Source: Paludibacteraceae bacterium (GTDB lineage Bacteria; Bacteroidota; Bacteroidia; Bacteroidales; Paludibacteraceae). Taken from it: a stretch of DNA of 64,000 nt. The notes below the pieces were generated by a model. That model made no database searches. It saw nothing but the letters and a program-made list of their open reading frames with translations, and was not told the DNA's origin. Position numbers and translations under genes: made by a program. Positions 8,204 through 15,459 of this stretch are shown in pieces. The first letter of the stretch is position 1. Each line of letters starts with the position of its first letter. Location of the stretch: positions 1 to 64,000 of the forward strand of contig JAEEMG010000076.1 of the NCBI GenBank assembly GCA_016283095.1. Reading direction: 5' to 3'.

Positions 8204-8995
8204 TCAATCAATTATCAAATCAACTTCAATATAAGTTTCATACATTTTAACGGTACTTGCGTTGTCCTTTTTATAAATCAGGGGGAACTCCCCTTTCTGA
8301 CTAGTCAACCTATATCCCATTCGCTTCAGATTATTTATGACATTTATACGTTCTAAAGACAAATCATTCCAATTAGCTTTTTTTGTGTTTATATCATACG
8401 ACGGTGAAACAAATTTTAATAAATATGAGGCACCTAATGTTCTATTCGAGAATGTTGAATCTAAGTAAAAAGGTTTTAGACTTTCTACCAATTCTTCTTT
8501 CAAATTTGACGAAGTAAGGATCTTGTATTTTGAATAAGTGATGGAACCTGAAATTGACTTTATTAGTTTTCCATTATGACGTGATGTTCTCGGATTAGTA
8601 TCTTTAGACTTAAACAAAACAGTCGTAATTCCATTATTTGCTACTGTTTTTCCAGAACACAAATCATATTGAAATAAAGTATAATAATTACCCATAGATG
8701 TGTAGCTACGTGGACCAATGGCATTAAACGGTTCTCCATTTTTAAAACTTATCCATAAACAAGAAATATAAGGGTCTCCTTTTTTAGGTTCGAAAACATT
8801 AAAAATAAAGATAGAACTAATTATGTAAGATGAGCCTTTATCAAAAGTATATCTACACTCCATTCTATCAGAACTAATTGCTTCTCTTTCTTTAGTACCG
8901 TCTACATACTCATAATATATATATGAATCTTGAGCGATAGACGGGAAAACAAACGTCATCAAAAGTAAAATTATGTAGGCGATGCGACTTTTCAT
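8204..8995 (-). CDS. Secreted protein, tandem paralogue family, copy 1
   Basis: First gene of the four-gene array; 263 aa, signal peptide MKSRIAYIILLLMTFVF cut after IAQ. It has the family landmarks (YEYVDGTKEREAI, HNGKLIKSISGSITY, VINNLKRMGYRLTSQKGEFP) but the last block is altered (LIYKKDNASTVKMYETYI). It ends 55 bp before copy 2 with no terminator between, so all four genes are probably one operon. The middle of the protein varies most between copies while the N- and C-terminal blocks are held. Confidence 0.8.
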   Translation of the reverse strand: MKSRIAYIILLLMTFVFPSIAQDSYIYYEYVDGTKEREAISSDRMECRYTFDKGSSYIISSIFIFNVFEPKKGDPYISCLWISFKNGEPFNAIGPRSYTSMGNYYTLFQYDLCSGKTVANNGITTVLFKSKDTNPRTSRHNGKLIKSISGSITYSKYKILTSSNLKEELVESLKPFYLDSTFSNRTLGASYLLKFVSPSYDINTKKANWNDLSLERINVINNLKRMGYRLTSQKGEFPLIYKKDNASTVKMYETYIEVDLIID

Positions 8996-9046
8996 AACCG
9001 TAGATGATTCTTGGTAAATATTATTTAAATCTGAGTATCTTTTTCA

Positions 9047-9054
9047 CAAATGTA
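9047..9054 (-). promoter_or_regulatory. Candidate -7 element for the secreted-paralogue operon
   Basis: Minus strand TACATTTG matches TAnnTTTG, 51 bp before the ATG at 8995. No TTG is seen at the usual -33 distance. Confidence 0.4.
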
Positions 9055-9094
9055 ACAAAATATTGTAGTATGTAAAATCTTGAACAAATAAAAT

Positions 9095-9110
9095 TGGTTC
9101 TGTCCTAATT
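9095..9110. repeat. 16-bp direct repeat, left of the DUF4160 cassette
   Basis: TGGTTCTGTCCTAATT recurs exactly at 10315-10330, with a close copy (TGGCTATGTCCTAATT) at 10281-10296. The pair brackets the three-gene cassette at 9464-10247. The rest of 9111-9316 holds no gene, only a short inverted pair CCGAG/CTCGG near 9150-9190. Confidence 0.55.
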
Positions 9111-9316
9111 CATGACTGACATTTTCATTTTTTTCGTCTGAAAGACGCTACCGAGCAAAGCGTGAGTAACCCAATGACGAAGTCTCGGAATAATGTAACG
9201 ATGATACGAAAAAATTGTCTGAAAGGCAATACCATAATTACAGCATTTTCGTCTCTTTCATCAAAAAAAGTCTAAGACTTACTCTTAAAACTCCGAGTCT
9301 CTGTATTTTTCTATAT

Positions 9317-9378
9317 GTGCTCGCCTACGGCTCGCACTAGAAAGGAATGGTTAGGTCGTTCCGCCCTTAACAATCCTC
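9317..9378. repeat. Dispersed repeat, partial copy of the 5466-5640 element
   Basis: GTGCTCGCCTACGGCTCGCACT followed by GGTTAGGTCGTTCCGCCC and ACAATCCTC matches the right-hand 63 bp of the inverted-repeat element at 5578-5640 with few changes. The left half of the element is absent here. Confidence 0.7.
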
Positions 9379-9463
9379 ATATTAATTATCGTATTATCAA
9401 TATCTATTATTCCTTAGAACAATGCATTCATCTTGTTTTAAATCATAATCCATGACTAACATA

Positions 9464-9712
9464 TTATTTATAGAAACCATTTGGACTCATACTTGACCAT
9501 TTTATGTACATTTCCTTATAGTTTTCTTTGATAAATTCTCTGATAATACGGAGTTCCTTGTCTGTTAACATTCCTCTTTCTTTAACTTCTGTATCTCCAT
9601 TTCCCCTAACGAATAATTTTGCCGAACCTGCTTCTGTCATTCGTCTGTCACTTGCATGTACATGCATAGCCTCAATAACACAGTGTGATGTGAAATACAA
9701 ATGTATCCACAA
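9464..9712 (-). CDS. DUF4160-like small protein
   Basis: 82 aa; IHLYF, EAMHVHA and the C-terminal LRIIREFIKENYKEMYIKW pattern match my memory of DUF4160 proteins, whose core is a beta-rich part with an HIHV-type motif followed by a helix. These are often encoded beside DUF2442 proteins and are suspected toxin-antitoxin-like pairs, but no activity is established to my knowledge. No ATG lies in frame before residue 16; a TTG at 9712 gives the full domain and is likely the true start. Third gene of a three-gene run. Confidence 0.65.
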   Translation of the reverse strand: MWIHLYFTSHCVIEAMHVHASDRRMTEAGSAKLFVRGNGDTEVKERGMLTDKELRIIREFIKENYKEMYIKWSSMSPNGFYK

Positions 9713-9730
9713 ATCATAAATTCATAATAC

Positions 9731-9970
9731 TTAGGCATATGATTCCTCCATAAATTTATGATTTTTCTTCCAGTATTCCTTCACAATACTAATTTCAACA
9801 TCATTCATTGTTGTCTCCAAAACATCACCATCTGTAGTCATGACAGAAGCATGGTGTGGCTCATTTAAATCGACTACTCTCACATTAGAGTTGTCTGTGC
9901 GAGAGAATGCATAACCACAGACAATCATGTCTGAACCATTGCATATCTTTTCTATTTCTTCACTGCTCAT
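9731..9970 (-). CDS. Small protein of unknown function in the DUF4160 cassette
   Basis: 79 aa starting MSSEEIEKIC, with a beta-like centre (DMIVCGYAFSR, NVRVVDLNEPHHASVM) and a helical end (ISIVKEYWKKNHKFMEE). Family not recognised. Its start overlaps the end of the preceding gene by 11 bp and it ends 18 bp before the DUF4160 gene, so the three are expressed together. Confidence 0.6.
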   Translation of the reverse strand: MSSEEIEKICNGSDMIVCGYAFSRTDNSNVRVVDLNEPHHASVMTTDGDVLETTMNDVEISIVKEYWKKNHKFMEESYA

Positions 9971-10247
9971 AATTTCCTATTTTTACTGTTTTTATATCCT
10001 TTAAGAAAATGTTTGGATTAATATAAAGATTATTGAGAATAGGAACAAGATCAATATATTCTTCTATGATTCCAATTCCCTCATAATCAGCCATAACAAC
10101 CAAATATCCATTATCCCATTCTTTAATTTCAGTATATTTATTTAAAACAGGAGATGTACGGAAACGAATGTTATAATCCCCGTATCTAAAAGATGTCATA
10201 TTGCCAAAATTTGACAATATTGCTTGGTTGTCAATCTCTTTACTCAT
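9960..10247 (-). CDS. DUF2442-like small protein
   Basis: 95 aa. The segment GYLVVMADYEG followed by EYIDLVPIL, NLYINPNIFL and IKTVKI has the strand order of DUF2442 proteins, which are typically encoded beside DUF4160 proteins. Similarity is by eye and modest; the N-terminal 40 residues are unfamiliar. First gene of the cassette, with an ATG start; no convincing -7 element is visible upstream. Confidence 0.55.
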   Translation of the reverse strand: MSKEIDNQAILSNFGNMTSFRYGDYNIRFRTSPVLNKYTEIKEWDNGYLVVMADYEGIGIIEEYIDLVPILNNLYINPNIFLKDIKTVKIGNYEQ

Positions 10248-10280
10248 TCTAAATATTTGTCGCTAAATTAGTATTTTTCA

Positions 10281-10330
10281 TGGCTATGTCCTAATTTATA
10301 GATGACAAATTATATGGTTCTGTCCTAATT
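10281..10330. repeat. Direct repeats right of the DUF4160 cassette
   Basis: Two copies of the unit TGGYTNTGTCCTAATT lie at 10281-10296 and 10315-10330; the second is identical to 9095-9110. The spacing across the cassette is about 1.2 kb. Confidence 0.55.
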
Positions 10331-10463
10331 TAACGAGAATTCGATGAATTGTAATCTACGAATCATTATTCACTTTCTTATTGAATTCTCACCTCTTTTT
10401 CTCAGGAAAGGAGTAGTCTTTCTCTATGGACTTTGTGTATCTTTGGTTTTATTTAATTCTATA

Positions 10464-10522
10464 TGCTCGCCTACGGCTCGCACTTGGGGAGGTGGAAGGG
10501 CGTTCCGCCCTTTGGAATCCTC
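10464..10522. repeat. Dispersed repeat, diverged copy of the 5466-5640 element
   Basis: TGCTCGCCTACGGCTCGCACT then AAGGGCGTTCCGCCCTTTGGAATCCTC. A further fragment, TTAGGGCGTTCCGCCCTTAACAATC, follows at 10579-10605. Apart from these repeats and the pgk terminator, 10331-10637 holds no gene that I can support. Confidence 0.65.
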
Positions 10523-10637
10523 ATTTAAGACACTCCAACTATCACTTTTTCCCTACTATAATATTCTTTCACGTTAGTTAGGGCGTTCCGCCCTTAACAA
10601 TCATCAAATATCAGCAACAAAACGAGAATGAACTAAA

Positions 10638-10671
10638 CAAAAAAAGAGCCGATCCAATCGAACCGGCTCTC
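10638..10671 (-). terminator. Intrinsic terminator of pgk
   Basis: On the minus strand AGAGCCGGTT, loop, GATCGGCTCT (stem with small mismatches) is followed by a run of seven T. It lies 22 bp after the pgk stop. Confidence 0.85.
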
Positions 10672-10692
10672 TATATAAACCTTTAATAAGGA

Positions 10693-11976
10693 TTACTTGT
10701 CACCACGGATTGCAGCGATACCTGGAAGAACCTTACCCTCCATGTACTCAAGCATTGCACCACCACCTGTTGACACGTAAGAAACCTTGTCAGCCAAGTT
10801 GTTCTTGTTGATTGCAGCAACTGAGTCACCACCACCGATCAAAGAGTAAGCACCCTTAGCAGTTGCAGCAGCAACAGCCTTAGCGATAGCAGTTGTACCA
10901 GCAGCGAACTTGTCGAACTCGAATACACCCATAGGTCCGTTCCAGATCAAAGTCTTAGAGTTCTCGATAACCTTCTGGAAGTTAGCGATAGACTTAGAAG
11001 CGATATCAAGACCCATCCATCCGTCTGGAGTCTGGTCGATAGCTGTCTCCTTAGTGTTAGCGTCCTTGTCGAACTTATCTGCGTTCAAAGCGTCAACTGG
11101 AAGAAGTAGGTTAACACCCTTAGCCTTAGCCTTAGCGATGATATCAAGAGCAAGGTCAAGCTTATCCTCCTCACAAAGTGAGTTACCGATCTTACCACCC
11201 TGAGCCTTAACGAATGTGTAAGCCATACCACCGCCGATGATAAGGTTCTCTACACGGTCAAGAAGGTTAGTGATGATGTTGATCTTATCAGAAACCTTTG
11301 AACCACCCATGATAGCTGTGAAGCCTTCCTTCTTAGCAGCAAGAACACCGTCCATTGCCTTAAGCTCCTTGTTGATAAGGAAACCAAACATCTTCTTATC
11401 ATCAGCGAACTCGTCAGCGATAACAGCTGTTGAAGCGTGCTTTCTGTGAGCTGTACCGAATGCGTCGTTAACATAAACCTCAGCGTAAGAAGCCAAAGTC
11501 TTAGCGAACTTCTTCTGAGAATCCTTCATAGCCTTCTTAGCCTCGTCGTACTTAGGATCTTCCTTCTCGATGCCACGTGGCTTACCCTCTTCCTCAGCGT
11601 AGTAACGAAGGTTCTGAAGCAATAGGATCTCACCCATCTTCAAATCCTTAGCAGCCTGAGCAGCGTTAGCAGCGTCATCAGCAAACTTGATAGATGCTAC
11701 ACCGAACTCCTTTGTATACTTCTCAATAGCTGAAATGATCTGCTTTAGAGAGAACTTAGGATCACCCTCCTGTGGGTTAACATTTTTTGGCTTACCCATG
11801 TGAGACATCAAGATAGCTGCACCACCGTCAGCGATGATCTTCTTGATTGTAGGTAGAGCACCACGAATACGTGTGTCGTCACTTACTGCACCTGTCTCTT
11901 TGTTCAATGGAACGTTGAAGTCCACACGAACGATTGCCTTCTTACCAGCAAAGTTAAAATTGTCAATTAATTGCAT
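10693..11976 (-). CDS. pgk: Phosphoglycerate kinase
   Basis: Glycolytic enzyme that transfers phosphate from 1,3-bisphosphoglycerate to ADP in the cytosol. The 427-aa product has the N-terminal [10 protein letters not shown] motif (residues 17-26), the SHMGKPK substrate loop, [19 protein letters not shown] and the glycine-rich nucleotide motif GGGDSVAA near residue 385. Length fits the Bacteroidota form, which carries a short insert after [10 protein letters not shown]. Codon use is strikingly uniform, as expected for a very highly expressed gene. It is monocistronic, with its own promoter and terminator. Confidence 0.97.
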   Translation of the reverse strand: MQLIDNFNFAGKKAIVRVDFNVPLNKETGAVSDDTRIRGALPTIKKIIADGGAAILMSHMGKPKNVNPQEGDPKFSLKQIISAIEKYTKEFGVASIKFADDAANAAQAAKDLKMGEILLLQNLRYYAEEEGKPRGIEKEDPKYDEAKKAMKDSQKKFAKTLASYAEVYVNDAFGTAHRKHASTAVIADEFADDKKMFGFLINKELKAMDGVLAAKKEGFTAIMGGSKVSDKINIITNLLDRVENLIIGGGMAYTFVKAQGGKIGNSLCEEDKLDLALDIIAKAKAKGVNLLLPVDALNADKFDKDANTKETAIDQTPDGWMGLDIASKSIANFQKVIENSKTLIWNGPMGVFEFDKFAAGTTAIAKAVAAATAKGAYSLIGGGDSVAAINKNNLADKVSYVSTGGGAMLEYMEGKVLPGIAAIRGDK

Positions 11977-12012
11977 ACTTGTAAAAATATGAACTTGTTT
12001 AATAATTTGCTA

Positions 12013-12020
12013 CAAAGATA
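12013..12020 (-). promoter_or_regulatory. -7 promoter element of pgk
   Basis: Minus strand TATCTTTG, 37 bp before the pgk ATG, matches TAnnTTTG. No TTG is seen at the -33 distance; the upstream flank is made of ATTTAGC-type iterations. Confidence 0.6.
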
Positions 12021-12104
12021 ATATAAAATTCGAAATGCTAAATGCTAAATGTCAAATTAAACATGACCCATTATGCATTTCTAATCACATTTTTTTGCAG
12101 CGTT

Positions 12105-12557
12105 TTACTCTTTATTTTGCGAATCCATAAAGATGGTGGTCGGACCATCGTTAAGAAGAGAAACTTTCATGTCCGCACCAAACTCTCCTGTCCCCACCGT
12201 CTTACCTAAATCAGCGCTGACTTTCGCACAGAATTTTTCATACATAGGTATTGCGAAATCATGTTTGGATGCCTTGATATATGAAGGTCTGTTTCCTTTC
12301 TTCGTTGACGCCTGTAATGTGAACTGGCTGACAATCAATATTTCACCGTCGACATCCTTCACCGAAAGATTCATCACATTATTCGCGTCTTCAAAGATAC
12401 GCATATTCACGATCTTGTTAGACAACCACTCTATATCAGCGTCGGTGTCTCTATCTTCCACACCGACAAGCACAAGCAAACCTCTGCCGATCGACGACTT
12501 GATTTTGCCTTCAATCTCCACTGAGCAATGCGTCACTTTTTGAATTACAACTCTCAT
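12105..12557 (-). CDS. dtd: D-aminoacyl-tRNA deacylase
   Basis: Hydrolyses D-amino acids (and glycine mischarged on tRNA-Ala) from tRNA, acting as a proofreading dimer. The 150-aa product starts MRVVIQKV and has the two family signatures: SQFTLQA (about residues 77-83) and the cross-subunit motif near the C-terminus, here NDGPTT where NSGPVT is more common. Cytosolic. It sits between pgk and the acidic unknown gene with its own ATG; no clear promoter is visible in the short gap. Confidence 0.95.
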   Translation of the reverse strand: MRVVIQKVTHCSVEIEGKIKSSIGRGLLVLVGVEDRDTDADIEWLSNKIVNMRIFEDANNVMNLSVKDVDGEILIVSQFTLQASTKKGNRPSYIKASKHDFAIPMYEKFCAKVSADLGKTVGTGEFGADMKVSLLNDGPTTIFMDSQNKE

Positions 12558-12565
12558 ATCAAAAT

Positions 12566-12597
12566 AGGAAAGTCACAACAGGACAATCTGCTGTGAC
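12566..12597 (-). terminator. Terminator after the 395-aa unknown gene
   Basis: On the minus strand GTCACAGCAG-ATTGTC-CTGTTGTGAC (one mismatch) is followed by TTTCCTATTTT. It ends just before the dtd start. Confidence 0.65.
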
Positions 12598-12604
12598 TAT
12601 ATAA

Positions 12605-13792
12605 TTAATCAATAATTTCTGTGTTGATAGCGATCAAGAAATCAGGGCGTGACGGATCAAAATTCGGAATAGCCTTGATATCAAAGTATACCTCACACTC
12701 ATCATACAATTCCGGATTCTCCTCTACAGGCACCTGATAGCGTTTGCCTCCCTCTGTCTGGATCTCTCCCTTATATTGGCAACGATATTTCTTAAACATA
12801 TAGTTGTTGTGCTCGTAATATGTGCCATGATTCTCCTCTTCCGCATCATCATCCTGATCATCGATGACGGGACGTGGACGATAAGCCGGTTTTGGACGTG
12901 AGATATACGGACGATAATTCTGAAGATTACGTTTGATCATGTCCTCCTGATTTTCGTTGACGCTGACAACATTAAGCTGAATATCGCTCTCTGTATTTTT
13001 CACATCATACTCAGGCTCAATCTCTGGATAAGGCACATCAGGCACGTAATTAAATGGCAGACGGTCTGGTACCGGTTCTTCCTCAGGCTCACCACTCTGC
13101 TCCATCTTAGGAACATCAGCCTGCTGACGGTCGATATAATCATCCTGCGATTCAGTTTCACGAATGACCTTGGCTGAAGCAGCTGTATATGAAATCGGAC
13201 GAACAATCTCCTTACTTGGATCTGGATAAGTGATAGAGACATCCACCGTCAACTGCGGACACATCAAAAGTATTTTCTTTCCATCCTCAGGAAGGAAACG
13301 AGTCACCAAATCTATAAAATTGTTTGTGCCGACCAAGCACTCAGAAACCATATTCTTATCAAACGACAAAAATGACTTCGGATCAGTGAAGCTATGACAC
13401 GCGCAACTTGCAAAATGATAATCTCTAATCAAAGTGAAATAAGCAAGTTGCATGTGAGAAATAACAAGTTTATTCGCTTTCTCATCAGACAATTGCTTCA
13501 ACATCGCCATTTTCGCTAAATCTATCAGGAATCTTCCAGTTCGAGGTTTCGCACTGCACGGAGCAACAACAAAAGCTTTGCCGTCTTTACTAAAACCTTT
13601 TGTTCCATTCAATATTTCCTCAACCTCATCTTTATGCAACGCAGTAAGTATTCCTATACACAAACTTTCAATTGATGGTCTATAGTTTCTAAAAAAAGCT
13701 TTATAATTTCCCCTTTCAAAACTTTCCACTGCAGCGGTATAATCATCTACAAAACTTCGCAAATGGAATTCATAATTCATTTCGTTTTCCAT
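12605..13792 (-). CDS. Conserved-looking cytosolic protein of unknown function
   Basis: 395 aa, no signal peptide or membrane segment. Residues 1-190 look helical and globular (FVDDYTAAVESFERGNYKAF at 14-33, cysteine pairs around SCACH near 128). Residues about 215-330 are proline- and acid-rich and probably disordered (EPEEEPVPDRLPF, DDQDDDAEEE). A C-terminal beta-rich module of about 65 residues starts at YMFKKYRCQYKGE. I do not recognise the family. It is a single gene between a -7 element at 13836-13843 and a terminator at 12566-12597. Confidence 0.72.
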   Translation of the reverse strand: MENEMNYEFHLRSFVDDYTAAVESFERGNYKAFFRNYRPSIESLCIGILTALHKDEVEEILNGTKGFSKDGKAFVVAPCSAKPRTGRFLIDLAKMAMLKQLSDEKANKLVISHMQLAYFTLIRDYHFASCACHSFTDPKSFLSFDKNMVSECLVGTNNFIDLVTRFLPEDGKKILLMCPQLTVDVSITYPDPSKEIVRPISYTAASAKVIRETESQDDYIDRQQADVPKMEQSGEPEEEPVPDRLPFNYVPDVPYPEIEPEYDVKNTESDIQLNVVSVNENQEDMIKRNLQNYRPYISRPKPAYRPRPVIDDQDDDAEEENHGTYYEHNNYMFKKYRCQYKGEIQTEGGKRYQVPVEENPELYDECEVYFDIKAIPNFDPSRPDFLIAINTEIID

Positions 13793-13835
13793 ATAAAATC
13801 AAAACAACTAAAACAAGTCAATATAAATAAAAAAG

Positions 13836-13843
13836 CAAATATA
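13836..13843 (-). promoter_or_regulatory. -7 element for the 395-aa unknown gene
   Basis: Minus strand TATATTTG, 43 bp before the ATG at 13792. The -33 box is not clear. Confidence 0.5.
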
Positions 13844-13869
13844 ACAAATTCCAACGAATTCTCGTCTAT

Positions 13870-14769
13870 TTATCTAAATATATACAATAAAGAGACTCCC
13901 AGTATGACACCGCAAAGCAATATCGATTTTATCTTGATGTTCTTTTCCTTCAAGGCCACAGCGCCATACATAAATGGCACGATTGCACCAGAACGACGTA
14001 TTGTAGAAACGATGGATATATAAGCGTCATCATAAGAGAGAGCCCAATAATAGACATAATCCGCCATCATAAGGAAAACAGAAATTCCAAGTATTGTCCA
14101 TCGCCATTGGAATGGCGTTGATTTGCGACGGTGGGGATACCACAATGCGAACATCACAATCAGCATCAGAATCGACTGATACATGGTACTGTATACCTGC
14201 ACAGCCATACGTGGATAACCACTATGCATAAGATGTTTGTCGTAGAGTCCGCTTGCCGAACCAAACACAGTGGCTGCGATCACAAGCCAAATCCATCTGT
14301 TGGATTTCCAAGAAACTCCCTCTCTCTTCCCCACTTGAGAAAATGCGAAGAAAGAGATCAGAGTAATTGCGATAGCCAATGATTGAATCCAAGACAAACT
14401 TTCATTGAAAATCACCACAGCCACAAGCACTGTCCATATCGGCTGTGTAGCCCTGATAGGAGAAAAAATCGTTATCGGGATATGTTTCATTCCAAAATAG
14501 GCGCAAATCCACGAACAAAGCACAATGACAGACTTCAAGAAGATTGCGAAGTGAGTAGCACCGTCAACAGATGGAATATAAAAAACACAAAGATTATCTT
14601 TTGCACCGTCTAATCCAGAAGCGATAAGCAACGGAAGAAATAAGACGAAAGAGAAGAAAATAGAAATCGAAAGCACCGGAATGACAGCATTGTCGGAAAG
14701 CGATTTCTTTTTGAACACATCATAGATGCCAAGCAAAAATGCCGACATCATGGCAAGCAAGATCCACAT
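13870..14769 (-). CDS. EamA/DMT-family transporter
   Basis: A 299-aa inner-membrane protein with ten predicted hydrophobic helices in two repeats of five, the layout of EamA-domain drug/metabolite transporters. The motif PIRATQPIWTVLVAVVIF at the end of the first repeat is typical of the family. Substrate cannot be predicted. The frame opens at 14805, but the ATG at 14769 is used because it places the first helix at the N-terminus and lies one base after the tsaC stop, which suggests coupled translation. Confidence 0.88.
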   Translation of the reverse strand: MWILLAMMSAFLLGIYDVFKKKSLSDNAVIPVLSISIFFSFVLFLPLLIASGLDGAKDNLCVFYIPSVDGATHFAIFLKSVIVLCSWICAYFGMKHIPITIFSPIRATQPIWTVLVAVVIFNESLSWIQSLAIAITLISFFAFSQVGKREGVSWKSNRWIWLVIAATVFGSASGLYDKHLMHSGYPRMAVQVYSTMYQSILMLIVMFALWYPHRRKSTPFQWRWTILGISVFLMMADYVYYWALSYDDAYISIVSTIRRSGAIVPFMYGAVALKEKNIKIKSILLCGVILGVSLLYIFR

Positions 14770-14770
14770 A

Positions 14771-15382
14771 TCAATATTCCAAAATACCCTTTCCTTGACG
14801 AACAATCACCGGCTCATCACCAGTACAATCAACAACAGTGGAAGGCTCAAGACTTCCATATCCAGAATTAATAACACAATCGACAAAGTGAGAGAGTTTT
14901 TCATCCATCAATTCAGGATCAGTGTAATACTCAAGCACATCATCATTGTCGTCGCGGACAGAAGTAGAAAGGATAGGATTACCAAGAGTTCTGACAATCT
15001 CACGGATGACATTATTGTCTGGGACGCGGATACCTACCGTCTTCTTATTTCTGAACAACTTAGGAAGGTTACTGGTCGCATTCAAGATAAAAGTGAACGG
15101 ACCAGGAAGATTCTTCTTCATCAGTTTGAACACATCATTGTTCACCTTCGCATATTCAGCGATATGGCTCAAATCATAACAGATGAAAGAAAGATTAGCT
15201 TTCTTCGGATCAATTTTCTTATACTGGCAAACTCTTTCCACCGCTCTTGCATTAAAGATGTCGCAACCCATACCATAAATTGTATCTGTAGGATATACAA
15301 TTATTCCGCCATCCTGCAGAAACTGGACAACCTTATCAATCTCTTTTTGATTCGGATTCTCCGGATAAATTCTGTAAATCAT
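14771..15382 (-). CDS. tsaC: L-threonylcarbamoyladenylate synthase (YrdC/Sua5 family)
   Basis: Makes threonylcarbamoyl-AMP from threonine, bicarbonate and ATP, the first step of t6A37 formation in tRNA. The 203-aa product has the YrdC domain only: YPTDTIYGMGCD near residue 30, KKANLSF, PGPFTFIL, and GIRVPDN; the Sua5 C-terminal domain is absent. ATG at 15382 is chosen because the eight extra codons upstream carry no family sequence. It is followed directly by the EamA gene. Its product feeds the MtaB step encoded at 861-2144. Confidence 0.93.
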   Translation of the reverse strand: MIYRIYPENPNQKEIDKVVQFLQDGGIIVYPTDTIYGMGCDIFNARAVERVCQYKKIDPKKANLSFICYDLSHIAEYAKVNNDVFKLMKKNLPGPFTFILNATSNLPKLFRNKKTVGIRVPDNNVIREIVRTLGNPILSTSVRDDNDDVLEYYTDPELMDEKLSHFVDCVINSGYGSLEPSTVVDCTGDEPVIVRQGKGILEY

Positions 15383-15399
15383 AATATATGACGTAAATT

Positions 15400-15434
15400 C
15401 AAACAAAAGGGAGGAAGAGAGAACTCTTCCACCC
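15400..15434 (-). terminator. Terminator of the first giant T9SS gene
   Basis: Minus strand GGGTGGAAGAG-TTCT-CTCTTCCTCCC followed by TTTTGTTTG: an 11-bp stem with one mismatch and a T-rich tail, 25 bp after the stop at 15460. Confidence 0.75.
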
Positions 15435-15459
15435 TTGTAATATTCAATTAAAATTGACG

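Noticed and set aside
10344-10577. 77-codon plus-strand frame
   Set aside because: It is made largely of the dispersed GCTCGCC/GGGCG repeat and has no conserved-looking sequence.
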